64,000 bases of DNA from Crossiella sp. S99.2 (GTDB lineage: Bacteria > Actinomycetota > Actinomycetes > Mycobacteriales > Pseudonocardiaceae): the NCBI RefSeq assembly GCF_023094165.1, contig NZ_JALMDK010000023.1:1-64000 (forward strand), read 5' to 3'. The translations under genes and the position numbers were made by a program. Of this stretch, positions 8,686-16,990 are shown in pieces; position 1 is the stretch's first letter, and each line of letters opens with the position of its first letter. The notes beneath the pieces are model-generated. The model was not told where the DNA came from. It saw only the letters and a list, made by a program, of their open reading frames with translations, and did no database searches.

Positions 8686-9843
8686 GTGATCACCACAACC
8701 CGCGCCCGCGGGCTGGTCCTCGGTCTGCTGCTGGCCCTGACCACCGCCCCCGCCGCCCCCGCCGCCCTCGCCGCACCAACAGCGCCGGATGACTGGTCGA
8801 AGGCGGTCGTGGACTCGACCATGAAGCGCCACACCCCGGCCACCCTGGGCGGCTGGAGCTACACGCGCGGGCTGTACCTGTACGGCCAGTACCTGGTCTA
8901 CAAGCGCACCGGGGAGAAGAAGTACTTCGACTACATCAAGGCGTGGGTGGACCGCTTCGTCAACAGCAACGGCGAGATCAGCAACAACTTCACCAACCTG
9001 GACTCGATGCGCGCCGCCACCCTGCTGATCATCCTGCACACCGAGACCGGGCAGGCGAAGTACAAGAAGGCCGCGGACAAACTGCGCAACCGGTTCCCGG
9101 GCTACCCGCGCACCAGCGACGGCGGCATGTTCCACGCCGCCAGCAAGGTCGGCCAGCTGTGGGCGGACGGGGTGTACATGGCGCAGCCGTTCATCGCAGG
9201 CTACGCCAAGCAGTACAACGAGACCTACGGCTATGACGAGGCCGTGCGCAACCTGGCCGCCTACTTCAAGAACCTCAAGCGCGACAACGGTCTGCTGTGG
9301 CACGCCTACGACGAGGACGGCTCCGAACCCTGGGCGAAGAACCCCGGCCGCCACTCCGCCGAACACTGGGCCAGGGCCATCGGCTGGTTCGGCATGACCG
9401 CCATCGACATCCTGGAAGTCCTGCCCGCCAACCACCCCCGCCGCGCCGAGGTGATCGCCATGGTGCAACACCTGGCCCGCGGCTACCAGCGCTACCAGGA
9501 CGCCGCGACCGGGCGCTGGTTCCAGGTCGTGGACAAGCCCACCGCCAATGGCAACTGGACGGAAACCTCCGCCTCGGCGATGTACACCTTCATGATCTCC
9601 CGCGGCGTCGAGCGCGGCTACCTGGACGCGAGCCTCAGCGCGGTGAGCCGCAAGGGCTACCAGGGCGTGCTGGCCAAGGCGAGCCTGGGTTCGGACGGCC
9701 TGACCAACATCAAGGACATCAGCGAGGGCACCAACGTCGGCAACCTGTCCTACTACCTGGCCCGCCCCCGCAACACCAACGACTTCCACGGCCTGGGCGC
9801 ATTCCTGATCATGAACGAACAACTCCGCAAAACCGGCGCCTGA
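8686..9843 (+). CDS. Secreted GH105-type unsaturated uronyl hydrolase
   Basis: This 385-residue secreted enzyme has a signal peptide ending in AALAAP. The (alpha/alpha)6 barrel carries WADGVYMAQPF, which holds the catalytic Asp equivalent of YteR-type enzymes, and HWARAIGWF and ETSASAMYTF further on. Such enzymes hydrate the 4,5-unsaturated uronic acid left by polysaccharide lyases and release the end sugar. Its divergent placement beside a lyase-containing operon supports one shared degradation pathway. The start is GTG 8686, with GAGAGG 8 nt upstream; the GTG at 8677 overlaps that ribosome site and is less likely. A strong hairpin follows the stop. Confidence 0.87.
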   Translation: MITTTRARGLVLGLLLALTTAPAAPAALAAPTAPDDWSKAVVDSTMKRHTPATLGGWSYTRGLYLYGQYLVYKRTGEKKYFDYIKAWVDRFVNSNGEISNNFTNLDSMRAATLLIILHTETGQAKYKKAADKLRNRFPGYPRTSDGGMFHAASKVGQLWADGVYMAQPFIAGYAKQYNETYGYDEAVRNLAAYFKNLKRDNGLLWHAYDEDGSEPWAKNPGRHSAEHWARAIGWFGMTAIDILEVLPANHPRRAEVIAMVQHLARGYQRYQDAATGRWFQVVDKPTANGNWTETSASAMYTFMISRGVERGYLDASLSAVSRKGYQGVLAKASLGSDGLTNIKDISEGTNVGNLSYYLARPRNTNDFHGLGAFLIMNEQLRKTGA

Positions 9844-9850
9844 CCTGTCC

Positions 9851-9897
9851 GCCGTGATCGCTGGTCCCTGTCGAGGGCCGGGACCAGCGATCACGGC
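9851..9897 (+). terminator. Strong stem-loop terminator after the GH105-type gene
   Basis: A perfect 18-bp inverted repeat, GCCGTGATCGCTGGTCCC at 9851-9868 and its complement at 9880-9897, encloses an 11-nt loop. It begins 7 nt after the stop codon. There is no long T-tract, as is usual for actinomycete terminators. Confidence 0.8.
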
Positions 9898-10003
9898 GTT
9901 ATCTCAGCTGAGCTACACAGTGGACAATCCGGGCAGCCCACTGCGTGATCTCCCAGTCACCCCGAGTAGGGTTACTGACTCTTGGTGATCAAAGGGGGCT
10001 CGC

Positions 10004-10363
10004 GTGACCGAAGCCGTGCACATCAGTCTGGACGGTGCCGACGAGGACGAGCTGCGGCGGCTGGCGTCATGGCTGCGCGACGAGGAGGAGCTACGCGGCC
10101 AGGTCAGCCTGTCCCATCAGCCGATTCGTCCTGGCGAGATGGGCGGCGCGATCGACACCATCGTCGTGCTGGTCACCAGCGGTACGGCGGCCGCGATGGT
10201 GACCGCGGTGTTCGACTGGCTGGCCCGCCGCAAGGAGGCTGGCCGGGTCACACTGCGCCTGCACGCCAAGGACGGCCGGGAACTCGAGATCGGGTGCGGA
10301 TCCGCTCAGGACCTGGACTCGGTACTGGACCAGGTGACCAAGGCTCTCGGCAGCGGAGAGTGA
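10004..10363 (+). CDS. EACC1-like effector-associated protein, copy 1
   Basis: This 119-residue protein resembles the effector-associated constant component 1 (EACC1) family described in actinobacterial ternary conflict systems. Features include an N-terminal LRRLASWLRDEEELRG helix, the hydrophobic segment IVVLVTSGTAAAMV, and a C-terminal beta-rich part. It sits 6 bp before a caspase-like gene, the usual kind of partner. The start is GTG 10004, with a GGGGG run 5 nt upstream. It is closely similar in layout to the second copy at 11940. In this family EACC1 is thought to be a constant adaptor next to a variable effector; its biochemical action is unknown. Confidence 0.75.
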   Translation: MTEAVHISLDGADEDELRRLASWLRDEEELRGQVSLSHQPIRPGEMGGAIDTIVVLVTSGTAAAMVTAVFDWLARRKEAGRVTLRLHAKDGRELEIGCGSAQDLDSVLDQVTKALGSGE

Positions 10364-10369
10364 TCACCC

Positions 10370-11818
10370 ATGCCGACCACCGCCGAACCTTCCCTATCCC
10401 GAGCGGTCCTGATCGGCACCAGCGAGTACGCCGACGATCAGGACCTGTCGAACCTGCCTGCGGTCCGGCACAACCTCAGTGATCTACTAGCCGCCCTGAC
10501 CGATCCGGTGACCGGCATCCTGAACTGGGCGCAGTGCACTGTGGTCGACACTCCGGACTCGCCCAAGAGCATGCTGGTGCGGCTGGAGAAGGCGGCCAAT
10601 CAGGCGCGAGACCTGCTGCTGGTCTACTACGCCGGACACGGCCTACGACACGACCAGCGCGAGCGGCTCTACCTCACTGTGCGGGAAAGCCGGAGCGACC
10701 AGTTGCTGGGCAGCGCCGTGCCGTTCGACTCAATGCGGGAGATCATCGAGAACAGCAAGGCGCGCACCAGGTTGCTGCTCCTGGACTGCTGTTATTCGGG
10801 GCTTGCGCTTGGTGCGATGTCCGGCGGGTCGATCGGCACCCGGGATGTCCTGGTGCAGGGCACGACCGTCATTACCTCGTCCCCGCGAAACAAGATCTCG
10901 CACTCACCTCTCGGCGAACGCAACACCGCGTTCACCAACGAGGTGATCAAGTTGCTGCGCAACGGCTCCCCGCTACCCGAGGAGCCGCTGACCGTGCAGG
11001 AGCTGTACCGCTCAGTGTTCACGGCCCTGGCCCAGCGCGGCCTCCCGTCCCCCAAGATGAGCAGCGGCGACACCAGTGGCGATCTGCTGCTCCGCAGGCC
11101 GCCTCCGGTGGTCGTGCCCCAGCCTCCCCTGGCTGAGCCACCGCCACCGCCCTTGCCATGGCCAGAACCGCCGCGGCCACCGGAGCCAGCGGTCGCACCG
11201 CCCGTTGCCGAGGCGCGGACGGACCTTCCCGAACCGACGACATCCAAGGACACCGGTGGGCGGGGCATACCGTCCGCGGCCGCACCTGTGGCGGAGCCTG
11301 TGGGCACGCCGTCGCCCGCGTCGCTCCGGACCTACCTGCCGGAGGCTGGTCGGCTGTTGGTGACCTTCCTGCTGTGGTTGGGGGTACTGACCTTCTTCCC
11401 ATTCGGCATCGACAGTCTCGTCACCAGCGTCATTGGCAGCGCGGTGTCGACTGTCAGTCCGGCAGGCAGTGTCGGCACAAGCGTGTTCGCCTTTGTCGTC
11501 GTCGGACTCTGCGCGGGCGGCCTGTATCGCCGACACAGGCACCAGCAGCGGACCGACCGTCCCCGCCCGGCGCTTGCCGATGTCAATCCAGTGCTGGCCC
11601 AACGGTTGAATCGGGCAACAGTAGTCCTGCTCTTCGTGGTGATCGTGCTGCTGGCCATCGCCGTTATCGGGATCATGCAGACTCTCGGCCAAGACAGAGA
11701 CCGCTCCTCCTCCCCCGGCGCGATCATCCTGTGGGCCGAGGGGTTCGGGGGCTGCGGCTACCTGCTCTACCGCCGCACCGCTCGACGCTCGCGAGGCGTC
11801 GCGACTCGATCTGCGTGA
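10370..11818 (+). CDS. Membrane-anchored caspase-like protease, copy 1
   Basis: This 482-residue protein has an N-terminal caspase/peptidase C14 domain (about 1-245). The catalytic His lies in YYAGHG (His90) and the catalytic Cys in LLDCCYSG (Cys141 by comparison with metacaspases). A Pro-rich linker (about 246-320) follows, then about four transmembrane segments (roughly 325-480), including VVLLFVVIVLLAIAVIGIM. The protease head should be cytosolic and tethered to the membrane. It is 6 bp downstream of the EACC1-like gene and duplicated immediately downstream. Bacterial caspases in such modules are candidate cell-suicide effectors; no sensor ATPase or TPR gene adjoins this pair. Confidence 0.85.
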   Translation: MPTTAEPSLSRAVLIGTSEYADDQDLSNLPAVRHNLSDLLAALTDPVTGILNWAQCTVVDTPDSPKSMLVRLEKAANQARDLLLVYYAGHGLRHDQRERLYLTVRESRSDQLLGSAVPFDSMREIIENSKARTRLLLLDCCYSGLALGAMSGGSIGTRDVLVQGTTVITSSPRNKISHSPLGERNTAFTNEVIKLLRNGSPLPEEPLTVQELYRSVFTALAQRGLPSPKMSSGDTSGDLLLRRPPPVVVPQPPLAEPPPPPLPWPEPPRPPEPAVAPPVAEARTDLPEPTTSKDTGGRGIPSAAAPVAEPVGTPSPASLRTYLPEAGRLLVTFLLWLGVLTFFPFGIDSLVTSVIGSAVSTVSPAGSVGTSVFAFVVVGLCAGGLYRRHRHQQRTDRPRPALADVNPVLAQRLNRATVVLLFVVIVLLAIAVIGIMQTLGQDRDRSSSPGAIILWAEGFGGCGYLLYRRTARRSRGVATRSA

Positions 11819-11939
11819 CCACAGGACTGTTCCTGCGGCTACGCCGAATCTTTGCGTGGACGTGATTTCTCCGCTCCCACACACCGGATCCGCTGGGATA
11901 GCGTCATCGCTCTGGGTAGCCGACCGTGCAGGGGGCGTG

Positions 11940-12293
11940 ATGACCGGCGCGAGTGTCGCGATCAGTGGCGGCGGGTCCGAGCAGTTGCGGGAGCTGGCCG
12001 GGTGGTTGCGCGATGAGGACGAGTTACGTGGCCGGGTGGAGCTGGTCGACGCCCCGGTCCGGCCCGGTGAGCTGGGGGCGGAGCTGGAGGCTGTGGTGGT
12101 GCTGGTGACCAGTGGGACGGCGACGGTGCTGGTGCGGTCGCTGTTCGGCTGGCTGGGGCGGCGGACCGAGGCGCGCCGGGTGTCATTGAAGATCAAGGCG
12201 CAGGGGCGGGAAGTCACCGTGCAGGCGGGGTCGGCGGATGAGGCGCAGGCCGTGCTCGCCGAGGTGCGCAGGGTTCTTGACGGCGGGGCGTGA
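11940..12293 (+). CDS. EACC1-like effector-associated protein, copy 2
   Basis: This 117-residue paralogue of the protein at 10004 shares LRELAGWLRDEDELRG, RPGELG, VVVLVTSGTATVLV and a C-terminal beta region. I use ATG 11940, which follows a GGGGG run by 4 nt and gives an N-terminus matching copy 1. An upstream start at 11856 would add 28 unrelated residues. The stop is directly abutted by the ATG of the second caspase gene, so the two are probably co-translated. About 120 bp separate this pair from the first, enough for its own promoter. Confidence 0.75.
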   Translation: MTGASVAISGGGSEQLRELAGWLRDEDELRGRVELVDAPVRPGELGAELEAVVVLVTSGTATVLVRSLFGWLGRRTEARRVSLKIKAQGREVTVQAGSADEAQAVLAEVRRVLDGGA

Positions 12294-13727
12294 ATGCGGG
12301 CGCCGGATCCCCGGTTGTCGCGGGCGGTGCTGATCGGCACCAGTCACTACGCGCATGCCGAGGAGTTGCCGCCGTTGCCCGCGGTCGGGGACAACCTGGC
12401 CGATCTGCGCCGGGCGCTGACCGATCCGGACACCGGCATCCTCGAACCCGCGCAGTGCACGGTGATCGACACACCGGACTCGCCCGCGAGCCTGCTGGAG
12501 CGGCTGGGCGAGGCGGCGGAGCAGGCCGAGGATCTGCTGCTGGTCTATTACGCGGGGCATGGGATCCGGAGTCAGGTGCGGGAGCAGTTGTTCCTGGGGG
12601 TTCGGTTGACCAGTCCGCGGAACCTGTGGGGGACGGGCGTGCCGTTCGACTCGATCCGGGAGGTGGTGGAGTCCTCGCCGGCGCGGACCCGGGTGTTGTT
12701 GCTGGACTGCTGTTACGCGGGGCTGGCGGTGCGCACGATGGCCGGGGCGGGGGTGGACATCCAGGAGGTGGACGTGCGGGGGACGGCGGTGATCGCGTCC
12801 TCGCCGCGGAACGAGCGCTCGCATTCCCCCGCGGGTGAGCGGCACACCGCGTTCACCGGGGAGGTGATCCGGTTGCTGCGGGACGGGGCTCCGGTGCGGG
12901 AGGCGCCGTTGACGGTGCAGCAGTTGTTCCGGTCGGTCTCGGCCGCGCTGGCCCGGCGGGAGTTGCCACGGCCGAAGGGGAGTCTGGGGGATCTGAGCGG
13001 GGATCTGTTGCTGCGGCGGGAACCCGGGCGGCCGAGCGTGACGGGGGGCGCGGTACCGGCGGGCGGGGTGACGGCGATGCCGGTCAGGCCGGAGCCAGTG
13101 ACGCCCGAGCCGGAGCCGGTAGCGCCGAGGCGGCCGGAGCCAGCGGTGGCGAAGCCGGGGCCCGCGGTGGTGGAGGCGGCGCTGGCCGCGTTGGCGCGGG
13201 AGGTGCCGGAGCCGGTCCCGACGATGACCGGGCCGGTGCCCTACGTGCCGCCGGGCCCGCCCACGGCCGAGTACCTGCGGGGCCGGCCCATGCCGCGCGC
13301 CTACTACCTCCGCGTGTTCGGCTCGGCGCTGACTACCGCCGGACTGTGGCTGCTGACCGGCTACCTGACCGCGCTGGCCGCGGGGGCGGTGCTGGAGGCG
13401 TTCGTGCGGTCGGGGTTCACCGCCACCACAGTGGTGTTGCCGGTGCTGGCGGGGGCCGCGGGGATGGTGTTGCGCAACCGGTGGCGGATCCAGGTGTTGC
13501 GCGGGCCGCGGTGGCCCGCGCTGGCGGAGGTGCGGCCGCGGCTGGCCCTGCGGCTCTTCCACACGGCGAATCTGCTGCTCTGGGCCGCGTTGCCGCCGCT
13601 GGCGGTGGCGGTGCTGGCCGCGGCGGTCAACACCAAGGATCTCAGCCTCGGCATCCACTTCCTGGTGGCCGAGGCGTTCCTGGGCGCGATCTACCTGCTG
13701 CGCAGGCTCAGCAAGCTGCGCTGGTGA
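12294..13727 (+). CDS. Membrane-anchored caspase-like protease, copy 2
   Basis: This 477-residue paralogue of the protein at 10370 keeps the whole caspase domain, with YYAGHG (His89), LLLDCCYAG (Cys140), VPFDSIREVVESSPARTR and ERSHSPAGERHTAFTGEV. The Pro/Glu-rich linker (about 245-325) and the C-terminal membrane part (about 335-470, including AALPPLAVAVLAAAV and TTVVLPVLAGAAGMVL) have diverged strongly from copy 1. The conserved head with variable tail suggests that the two paralogues kept the protease chemistry but changed membrane context or partners. It ends 4 bp before the convergent diguanylate cyclase. Confidence 0.85.
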   Translation: MRAPDPRLSRAVLIGTSHYAHAEELPPLPAVGDNLADLRRALTDPDTGILEPAQCTVIDTPDSPASLLERLGEAAEQAEDLLLVYYAGHGIRSQVREQLFLGVRLTSPRNLWGTGVPFDSIREVVESSPARTRVLLLDCCYAGLAVRTMAGAGVDIQEVDVRGTAVIASSPRNERSHSPAGERHTAFTGEVIRLLRDGAPVREAPLTVQQLFRSVSAALARRELPRPKGSLGDLSGDLLLRREPGRPSVTGGAVPAGGVTAMPVRPEPVTPEPEPVAPRRPEPAVAKPGPAVVEAALAALAREVPEPVPTMTGPVPYVPPGPPTAEYLRGRPMPRAYYLRVFGSALTTAGLWLLTGYLTALAAGAVLEAFVRSGFTATTVVLPVLAGAAGMVLRNRWRIQVLRGPRWPALAEVRPRLALRLFHTANLLLWAALPPLAVAVLAAAVNTKDLSLGIHFLVAEAFLGAIYLLRRLSKLRW

Positions 13728-13731
13728 CCGG

Positions 13732-15063
13732 TCAGTGCTCGCGTTGTTCGGGCAGGTGGAGCGCGGCCTCGGCCGGTTCGACCCGGTCCCGGCCGCTTTC
13801 CTTGGCCCGGTACAGCGCCGCGTCGGTGGCCGCGACCAGGCTGTCCAGGTCCGGGCCGTGGTCAGGGGAGATGCCGAGGCCGACCGAGGTGGTGCGGTCC
13901 TCGATGATGACCACATGGCCGCCGCGGCGGTGCGTGGTCGGGACCTGCATCTCGCGCACCTTGGCCCGGATGCGCTCGGCCACGGTGTGCGCTTCGAGGC
14001 GAGAGACCTCGGGCAGCAGGACGATGAACTCCTCGCCGCCCCAGCGGCCGACCAGGTCGCCTGCCCTGGTGCTCTCGCGCAGGACCTCGGCCACCGCGCG
14101 CAGCACGTCATCGCCGGCCACGTGGCCGTAGGTGTCGTTGATGGACTTGAAGTGGTCCAGGTCCAGCATCAGCAGGGCGGCCCGGTGGTCGGCGCGGACC
14201 AGGGTGCGGTTGGCCCGGTCCAGCCAGCCGCGGCGGTTGAGCAGGCCGGTCAGCGAGTCGGTGGAGGCGTCCCGTTCGAGCTGGCGGAGCAGGGCGATCC
14301 GGTTGAGCACCGCCGCGGCCGGGACCAGGGCGATGGCGATGAACGGGTTGTGGATCAGCACCACGGCGGCCACCGCGCCCAGTGCGATGGTCATCGCTTC
14401 CAGGGCGTTGTCCGGGGCGGTGCCGAAGAGTTCGGCTAGGGCGGGTTTGGGCATGCTCAGCGCGATCACGCCGGCCACCACGAGCAGCTGGGTCAGGCCG
14501 TAGGTGAGCGCGGCGGCCAGCGTGGTGCCCGCCTCGGCGAGCATGGTCAGCGGGTGCGCGGTGGTCCAGGCCGGCACGCCGAGCAGGTCGAGCATGCCGC
14601 GCGCGGCCAGCGCGGCGAACAGGATGCTGCTCGTGCTGAAGGCGAAGCGGAACAGCGGGCGGCGCGCGATGAGGTAACGCTGGGTGCGAATGGCGATGAC
14701 GACCAATGCCATCAACGGCACCGGCAACAGCAGAACCGCGGGCAGCGTCCAGATACTCGTAAGATCAATATGCGGGCCGGGCGCACTGCCGCGGCGTTGT
14801 TCCTCGGTGCGCCTGGACAGGTGCACGTGCGTCCCACCGCAGGCGATGAGGACTAGACAAGTCAGCCATTCCCGGCCGTCGGGCACGGTCATGGCCAGCA
14901 CGGACGTGATCAGCGCGGCGAGCACCGCCACCTCGACTACCAGCAGATAAACGATTACCCGCCGAGGCAGACTCCACAGCGCCCATTTACTCGGGCGAAT
15001 TCGTCGCGACGATTCCCGCTTCTTCGTTTGGCCCGTGTGCGACTGACCCCCCACACTGTTCAT
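13732..15063 (-). CDS. Membrane diguanylate cyclase (GGDEF)
   Basis: This 443-residue protein makes cyclic di-GMP from two GTP. The N-terminal ~270 residues contain about six transmembrane segments (VIVYLLVVEVAVLAALI, TLPAVLLLPVPLMALVVIA and others). The GGDEF domain begins at DSLTGLLNRRGWL and carries the intact active-site variant GGEEF in GRWGGEEFIVLLPE. Five residues before it is RAGD, a complete RxxD inhibitory site, so product feedback is expected. There is no EAL domain. The start is uncertain: ATG 15063 has GAGG only 1 nt upstream, whereas in-frame ATG 15174 has a well-spaced GGGG and would add 37 Arg/Pro-rich residues. Confidence 0.88.
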   Translation of the reverse strand: MNSVGGQSHTGQTKKRESSRRIRPSKWALWSLPRRVIVYLLVVEVAVLAALITSVLAMTVPDGREWLTCLVLIACGGTHVHLSRRTEEQRRGSAPGPHIDLTSIWTLPAVLLLPVPLMALVVIAIRTQRYLIARRPLFRFAFSTSSILFAALAARGMLDLLGVPAWTTAHPLTMLAEAGTTLAAALTYGLTQLLVVAGVIALSMPKPALAELFGTAPDNALEAMTIALGAVAAVVLIHNPFIAIALVPAAAVLNRIALLRQLERDASTDSLTGLLNRRGWLDRANRTLVRADHRAALLMLDLDHFKSINDTYGHVAGDDVLRAVAEVLRESTRAGDLVGRWGGEEFIVLLPEVSRLEAHTVAERIRAKVREMQVPTTHRRGGHVVIIEDRTTSVGLGISPDHGPDLDSLVAATDAALYRAKESGRDRVEPAEAALHLPEQREH

Positions 15064-15071
15064 ACCTCTAT

Positions 15072-15092
15072 CCCGTGTGCCCGGCACACGGG
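15072..15092. promoter_or_regulatory. Perfect 9-bp inverted repeat before the diguanylate cyclase
   Basis: CCCGTGTGC at 15072-15080 and GCACACGGG at 15084-15092 are perfect complements separated by 3 nt. It lies 9 nt upstream of ATG 15063. It could be a repressor operator or an RNA hairpin limiting translation from that start; if the true start is 15174 it would be inside the coding sequence. Confidence 0.4.
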
Positions 15093-15133
15093 TGTCGTGT
15101 AGCTGCGGCCTGAGCGTGGCGCTGACCTCCCGG

Positions 15134-15245
15134 GGAGGTGGTCTCCGTGTCCGACCGCGACTGGTGAAGGTCATGGCCGTCCCCTTTCGCCCGCACCCAC
15201 CGCAGCCCACCGGAGGTGATTCCCGTGACTGACCGCGACTGGTGA
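15134..15245 (+). repeat. Tandem 34-nt repeat, each with a Shine-Dalgarno and a six-codon ORF
   Basis: Two copies (15134-15167 and 15212-15245) match at 29 of 34 positions and share the identical core GACCGCGACTGGTGA. On the plus strand each reads GGAGGTG, 6 nt, then a GTG-initiated six-codon ORF: MSDRDW-stop at 15147-15167 and MTDRDW-stop at 15225-15245. The spacing suits translation. No plus-strand gene follows, because the MFS gene is antisense. On the minus strand the copies flank the alternative start of the diguanylate cyclase at 15174. Confidence 0.55.
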
Positions 15246-15334
15246 CTCTCGCTTGGTTTGTCGGCGCCGCAGCCCGGCGTCGTTACACCGGTGTACCCCG
15301 TTTGCGACACCGTGTGACCGGCAACCGCTGAGTC

Positions 15335-16549
15335 TCACACCCATGACGGACTCACCGGCCCTTCCTGACGCGCCCGCCGCCATGCCCACGCGGCCGGAAC
15401 CGCCAGGACCAGGCCCACGGCCCCTGCCAGGGTAACCGTCGTGCTCGGGCTGCCGATCAATTCCGTTGAGACGCCGCCCGCGACGACCCCCAAACCCTGC
15501 ACCACGCGGAGCCCGGTGCGAGCCACGCCATAGGCCGCGCCCCGGTCCGCGTCCGGCACCGCGGCCATGAACTCGGCCGCCGCCGTGACCTGGTAGGCGG
15601 CCAGCGCGCCGGAGATCGCGAGCAGGATCAGCGCGCCGGTCAGGCCCACCCCGGCGAAGCCGAGCAGCATCGCGACCGAACCCACCGCGAACACCCCGAG
15701 CAGCCGCAACCTGGTCTCCGTGCTGGTCCAGCGGGTCAGCAGGAAGGTGCTCAGCGCGTAGGCGGCCGGGTCCACCGCCAGCAGCCAGCCCACCGCGGCC
15801 GGTCCGGCCCCGTACTCGGCGGCCAGCGGCGCGGCCAGTCCCTCGGGCACCACCGCGATCCCGGCCAGCCAGGACAGGCCCAGCAGCGCGCGCAGCCGCC
15901 GGTTCCGCCACACCAGCAGCACCCCGGAGCTGCGCCGGGCGGCGGTCGCGGGCGCCTCCCGAGCCGCGGGGCGGTGTTTGACGCCGAGCCGGACCAGCAG
16001 CGCGACCAGGGCGAAGGTGAGCGCGTCCACGGCCAGGGCCAGGTGCGGGCCGAGCAGGCCGACCGCGAGCCCGCCGCCGGCCAGGCCGAGCAGCATGGCC
16101 GCGTTCGCGGTGATCTGCCGCAGCGCCTGTCCGGCCTGGTAGACCTCGCCTTCCAGCACCACCGGCACGGTGGCGGCCTGGGCCGCGGCGAAGGGCGCCT
16201 GCACCAGCTGGACCAGCACCAGCAGCGCGGCGACCAGCCACAGCGGCATGCCGGGCACGGCCATCAGACCGACCAGCAACGCTTGGGCAAGTGAGGTGTG
16301 CACCATGACCGTGCGGCGCGGATACCGGTCGGCCAGCCAGGACAGCAGCGGACCGGCGACGAGCTGGGGCAACATGGTCAGCGCGTAGGCCCCTGCGGTC
16401 AGCAGGGCCGAGCGGGTGCGCTCGAAGACCAGCAGCGAGAGCGCGACCTTGGCGAGTTGATCTCCGATCACCGATTGGAGTTCCGCGAGCCACAGCGCAC
16501 GGAACTCGGCGATTCCGAACGCCGCAACGAACCCACCCTGCCGCGACAC
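15335..16549 (-). CDS. MFS transporter
   Basis: This 404-residue protein has twelve predicted membrane segments and the major-facilitator loop motif DRYPRRTVMV between TM2 and TM3. It begins with FGIAEFRALWLAELQSVIGDQLAKVALSLLVF, typical of the EntS-like/drug-efflux MFS branch. The substrate cannot be told from the sequence, and it lies far from the siderophore genes. I place the start at GTG 16549, with AGGG about 8 nt upstream. A GTG at 16558 is also in frame but has no spaced ribosome site. The upstream extension of the frame is non-coding in character. About 170 bp with no clear feature separate it from the divergent mycoredoxin-like gene. Confidence 0.85.
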   Translation of the reverse strand: MSRQGGFVAAFGIAEFRALWLAELQSVIGDQLAKVALSLLVFERTRSALLTAGAYALTMLPQLVAGPLLSWLADRYPRRTVMVHTSLAQALLVGLMAVPGMPLWLVAALLVLVQLVQAPFAAAQAATVPVVLEGEVYQAGQALRQITANAAMLLGLAGGGLAVGLLGPHLALAVDALTFALVALLVRLGVKHRPAAREAPATAARRSSGVLLVWRNRRLRALLGLSWLAGIAVVPEGLAAPLAAEYGAGPAAVGWLLAVDPAAYALSTFLLTRWTSTETRLRLLGVFAVGSVAMLLGFAGVGLTGALILLAISGALAAYQVTAAAEFMAAVPDADRGAAYGVARTGLRVVQGLGVVAGGVSTELIGSPSTTVTLAGAVGLVLAVPAAWAWRRARQEGPVSPSWV

Positions 16550-16720
16550 ATCGAACACCCTAAGAGCGCACGAATGCGCACGCTGCCTTCGGCGCAGGTC
16601 GTACCGGAAAAGAGCAACACAGGGTGCTCCCCGGTGACGGTGGGTACCCGGAATCCGCGCAAACCGCTGGTAGGCAAGCCTGATTTGGCGGGGGGCGGTA
16701 GCGGCGGGTAAACGTGACGT

Positions 16721-16990
16721 ATGAGCGAGAACGCGGTGGAGTTCTACTGGCGCCCTGGCTGCGGCTTCTGCATGAACCTGGAGCGCGCGCTGACCCAGGC
16801 GGGCCTGCCGTACACCAAGGTCAACATCTGGGAGGACCCGGACGCCGCCGCGCGGGTGCGGTCGGTGGCCAACGGGAACGAGATCGTGCCGACGGTCTTC
16901 GTCGGACCGGCCGCGATGGTCAACCCGAGCCTGCGCGAGGTCACCGCCGCGGTCCGCGAACACGCCCCCGCCCTGCTGCCACAGGCATGA
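16721..16990 (+). CDS. Mycoredoxin/glutaredoxin-like protein
   Basis: This 89-residue thioredoxin-fold protein has the dithiol site CGFC at the start of helix 1 (FYWRPGCGFCMNLERAL), then VPTVFVG with the cis-Pro and a C-terminal helix. In actinomycetes such small glutaredoxins are mycoredoxins, which reduce mycothiol-mixed disulfides in the cytoplasm. The length and CxxC pattern fit the family. The stop overlaps the start of the methyltransferase gene by 4 bp (ATGA), so the two are translated together. Confidence 0.88.
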   Translation: MSENAVEFYWRPGCGFCMNLERALTQAGLPYTKVNIWEDPDAAARVRSVANGNEIVPTVFVGPAAMVNPSLREVTAAVREHAPALLPQA

